25,339 nucleotides of DNA from RYN-433 sp036558265 (GTDB lineage: Bacteria; Planctomycetota; Phycisphaerae; Tepidisphaerales; Tepidisphaeraceae). A model generated the notes under the pieces. The model worked only from the letters and a program-made list of their open reading frames with translations, did no database searches and was not told the DNA's origin. Made by a program: the position numbers and the translations under genes. Where the stretch lies: contig DATBFY010000570.1 of NCBI GenBank assembly GCA_036558265.1, forward strand, positions 1 to 25,339, written 5' to 3'. This document shows positions 23,184 to 25,339 of the stretch, one piece after another; the stretch's first letter is position 1; every line of letters begins with the position of its first letter.

Positions 23184-24278
23184 ATGCCCGTGATCAAGGA
23201 ACTCAAGCCCGTGCAGCCCCAACCCGGTAAACCGCTCTACCTTGCGGCCAAAGATCGAATCCGGGAGGCGATCGACTCGGGGCTGTTCCATCCCGGCGAG
23301 CAGATGCCCTCGACCAAGGAACTGAGCGATCAGCTCGAGATTTCGCTGGTCACCGCGCATCGGGCCTTGCAGGAACTTGTGAATGCGGGCGTTCTGCAGC
23401 GATCGCAGGGGAAGGGGACGTTCGTCCACCAGGCTTACCTTGAAGGTCGGCGGACGGTGGGCGAAAGCCGCGTGGGCCTGTTGATCCCGGCGGAGGCGTC
23501 GATCGCCGATTCCTGCCACGCGCAGGTGTTGGACGGAATCCGCCAGGCTGCCCAGACGCTACACGTGGACCTGGTGCTGCTGCGTTTTGACGAGGACGTG
23601 CGGAAGGAGTGCAACGGTTTTTTGTATCTCAAGCCGTCGCTCGCCGAGGTGGAGGCGCTGGCATCGGGGAGCAAGCGGCGCACGCCGATCATGGTGGTGG
23701 GCGCGCGGACCGAATCGCCCAACGTTTCATCGATCGACGTCGATGACGTGAGGCTGGCGCGCCAGGCCGTGGATCACCTGGCGGGCCACGGACACGCGAG
23801 CATCGGCTACGTGGGCGGGCCGGCGGAGCTGGCGAGCAATCGCGATCGCTGGATCGGGTTCACGGAGGGCCTTTCGGACCACGGCCTGCCCAACAAGCCG
23901 CAGTGGGTGCTCAAGGGCGCGGGCTGGCGGCTGGAGGAGCGCGAGCGGACGGAGTTGATCCGGCTGCTGAGCGGTCCAAACCGTCCGTCGGCGATCTTCG
24001 CCGCGGGTTACGATTTCGCGCTGGACGTGTACGCGGCGGCGCAGACGGTGGGGTTGAAGATCGGCGAGACGCTGTCGGTGGTGGGGGTGGACGACCCGGC
24101 GAGCGCGGCGTTCCTCGCGCCGCCGCTGACCACGCTTCGCCAGCCGCTGGTGCAGCTCGGTCACGGCGCGGTGACGGCGCTGGTCGAGCGGATCCGCCAC
24201 GAAGGGGCGCCGGTGGAAAACCGATTCTTGCAGGCCGAGCTGATCATCCGGCGGTCGTCGGGTGCCCCGGGAAAGTGA
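23184..24278 (+). CDS. GntR-type HTH / LacI-type sugar-sensor transcriptional regulator (AraR-like)
   Basis: The N-terminal winged helix of the GntR family (about residues 17-82: LAAKDRIREAI, PSTKELSDQLEISLVTAHRALQEL, RSQGKGTFV) is fused to a LacI/periplasmic-binding-type effector domain (about 95-355: RVGLLIPA, SIDVDDVRLARQAVDHLAGHGHASIGYVGG, DRWIGFTEGL, PSAIFAAGYDFALDVY, VVGVDDPASAAFLAPPLTTLRQP). AraR-type regulators of this architecture are sugar-responsive repressors. The ATG at 23184 has GGGG 8 nt upstream; a GTG at 23175 in the same frame is an alternative. It lies between amino-sugar genes and an SSS transporter, so it likely controls them. The palindrome at 19728 is a candidate target. 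Confidence 0.9.
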   Translation: MPVIKELKPVQPQPGKPLYLAAKDRIREAIDSGLFHPGEQMPSTKELSDQLEISLVTAHRALQELVNAGVLQRSQGKGTFVHQAYLEGRRTVGESRVGLLIPAEASIADSCHAQVLDGIRQAAQTLHVDLVLLRFDEDVRKECNGFLYLKPSLAEVEALASGSKRRTPIMVVGARTESPNVSSIDVDDVRLARQAVDHLAGHGHASIGYVGGPAELASNRDRWIGFTEGLSDHGLPNKPQWVLKGAGWRLEERERTELIRLLSGPNRPSAIFAAGYDFALDVYAAAQTVGLKIGETLSVVGVDDPASAAFLAPPLTTLRQPLVQLGHGAVTALVERIRHEGAPVENRFLQAELIIRRSSGAPGK

Positions 24279-24310
24279 CCCTTTATCGGAAGTTCACTTC
24301 GGGCGGGGGC

Positions 24311-24337
24311 GCCGCGCGGCGCGCGGCACTATTTTTT
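24311..24337 (+). terminator. intrinsic terminator after the regulator gene
   Basis: GCCGCGC (24311-24317), loop GGC and GCGCGGC (24321-24327) form a perfect stem. ACTA and then six T (24332-24337) follow. It is 32 bp after the regulator stop and should separate it from the transporter gene. Confidence 0.65.
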
Positions 24338-24415
24338 GGCGAGTCTTGCCGTCAGGTGGGCGATAGGTAAATAGGTTCGAGGGATTGGACCGCGCGCTCG
24401 CCAATCGTTGTTGTC

Positions 24416-25339
24416 ATGCCACTGCTGATCGACGGACTGATCATCGTCTGCTACTTCGTCGCGATCATCGCGATCGGGCTTTACATGGGGCGGCGGGAGC
24501 GGTCGCTGCACGATTTTGCCCTGGGCGGGCGGAGCGTGCCGTGGTGGGCGGTGATGGCGTCGATCATCGCGGCGGAGACCAGCGCGGCGACGTTCATCGG
24601 GGCGCCGGGGGAGGGGTTCAAGGCGCAGTCGATCGTCTACGGGCAATTGGTGATCGGCCTGATCCTGGGCCGCGTGGTCGTCGGGTACTTCTTCCTCAAG
24701 CCATACTACACGTACAAGGTTTACACGGTCTACGACTACCTGGCGGTGCGCTTCGGCAATCGCAGCAAGAATTACGTGGCCGGGCTCTTCCTGGTGATGC
24801 GGACGCTGGCGTCCGGGGCGCGGGTCTTCGTGCCCACCCTGGTGATGGTGGCGGCGTGGCACGCGATCACGTCCGGGGACCGGGCGCGGGCAGTGCAGCA
24901 TGCGGACACGCTGGGGCCGTACGTCATCGCGATCGTGCTGATCACGCTGCTGACGTGCCTCTACACGGCGGCGGGGGGGATCAAGGCGGTGATCTGGACC
25001 GACGTCATTCAGGCGACGCTGATGTTCGGCAGCGCGATCGTGGCGATCGTCACGATCCTGTACCACATCGGCGGGGACAGTTGGAACCTCTCGAACGGCC
25101 TGCACGCGCTGGGGAACCTCGTGCCCAAGACGCGCACGCACGAGGGATACTTCCTGCTGGGGTGGGAAGACAGCCTGGTCAAGCCGTACATGGCGTCGCG
25201 CGGGATCGACCACATGACGGCCTGGGAGTGGATCCGCCTGACCATCGGCAGCGACTTCACGCTCTGGTCGGCGACAATCGGCGCGCTCTGGACCAACATG
25301 GCGGCGTTCGGGACGGACCAGGACATGGTGCAGCGGCTG
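24416..25339 (+). CDS. sodium:solute symporter (SSS family), 3' end outside window
   Basis: The frame is open from the ATG at 24416 to the last base (308 codons), so the C-terminal part is missing. Hydrophobic segments begin at about residues 5-23 and recur (about 40-60, 75-95, 118-140, 162-182, 198-215, 277-295). The SSS motif AAETSAATFIGAPGEGF (about 52-68) and the TDVIQATLMFG and GTDQDMVQRL motifs identify the family, which imports sugars, amino acids or other solutes with sodium. Planctomycete members next to sugar kinases and LacI/GntR regulators are usually sugar transporters, so an amino-sugar substrate is plausible here (inference). No Shine-Dalgarno is seen. A stem GATTGG/CCAATC (24383-24406) lies just upstream. 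Confidence 0.9.
   Translation, partial: MPLLIDGLIIVCYFVAIIAIGLYMGRRERSLHDFALGGRSVPWWAVMASIIAAETSAATFIGAPGEGFKAQSIVYGQLVIGLILGRVVVGYFFLKPYYTYKVYTVYDYLAVRFGNRSKNYVAGLFLVMRTLASGARVFVPTLVMVAAWHAITSGDRARAVQHADTLGPYVIAIVLITLLTCLYTAAGGIKAVIWTDVIQATLMFGSAIVAIVTILYHIGGDSWNLSNGLHALGNLVPKTRTHEGYFLLGWEDSLVKPYMASRGIDHMTAWEWIRLTIGSDFTLWSATIGALWTNMAAFGTDQDMVQRL

Noticed and set aside
24372..24410. GGTTCGAGGG resembling a tRNA T-arm
   Set aside because: No acceptor stem, anticodon arm or D-arm can be built around it.
1..25339. Defence island, phage or transposon system
   Set aside because: No transposase, integrase, nuclease, toxin-antitoxin or CRISPR-associated motif was seen on either strand.

Overview
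The window is a high-GC bacterial chromosome segment. Its gene content points to a planctomycete, probably of the Phycisphaerae type (inference). Pointers are two very large secreted repeat proteins ending in dockerin-like pairs plus VPEP/Arg-rich (PEP-CTERM-like) tails, a secreted squalene-cyclase-fold protein with a CXXCH motif, a sodium:solute symporter, a GntR-LacI chimeric regulator and a fused NagB/PIG-L enzyme. No tRNA, rRNA, CRISPR array, transposase or phage gene was seen.

Layout. 1-1682: the tail of an unknown gene, a small basic protein and truA. 1683-8329: two consecutive surface proteins (899 and about 1218 aa) with different repeat bodies but the same C-terminal module. 8452-13163: a membrane protein, a GT4 glycosyltransferase overlapping a 709-aa exported protein of unknown function, and a PIG-L/LmbE deacetylase. 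13173-14882 (minus strand): elbB, then a HAD hydrolase overlapping it by 4 bp, then a 63-aa protein. 14953-16581: a 4-TM membrane protein, the ribosome-rescue factor arfB and an alpha/beta hydrolase that stops before its catalytic His. About 16571-18690: a segment of different character, with the 5'-truncated end of a Calx-beta/Ig-like surface protein, a hairpin terminator and two coupled small membrane proteins. 18802-25339: a ROK kinase divergent from nagB/PIG-L, the CXXCH protein, the regulator, and an SSS transporter that runs off the window.

The last block reads as an amino-sugar uptake and catabolism locus: transporter (SSS), kinase (ROK), deacetylase plus deaminase (one fused polypeptide) and regulator (GntR-LacI). 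A perfect 8-5-8 inverted repeat sits in the ROK/nagB divergent promoter region as a candidate operator.

Two structural points deserve attention. First, at about 16571-16581 an esterase that has lost its 3' end abuts a Calx-beta gene that has lost its 5' end, which marks a recombination or assembly breakpoint. Second, short degenerate tandem heptamers sit at gene boundaries: four units each at 14186, 14921 and 21805, with a two-unit cousin at 12463. Each has a different unit but the same 7-bp period.
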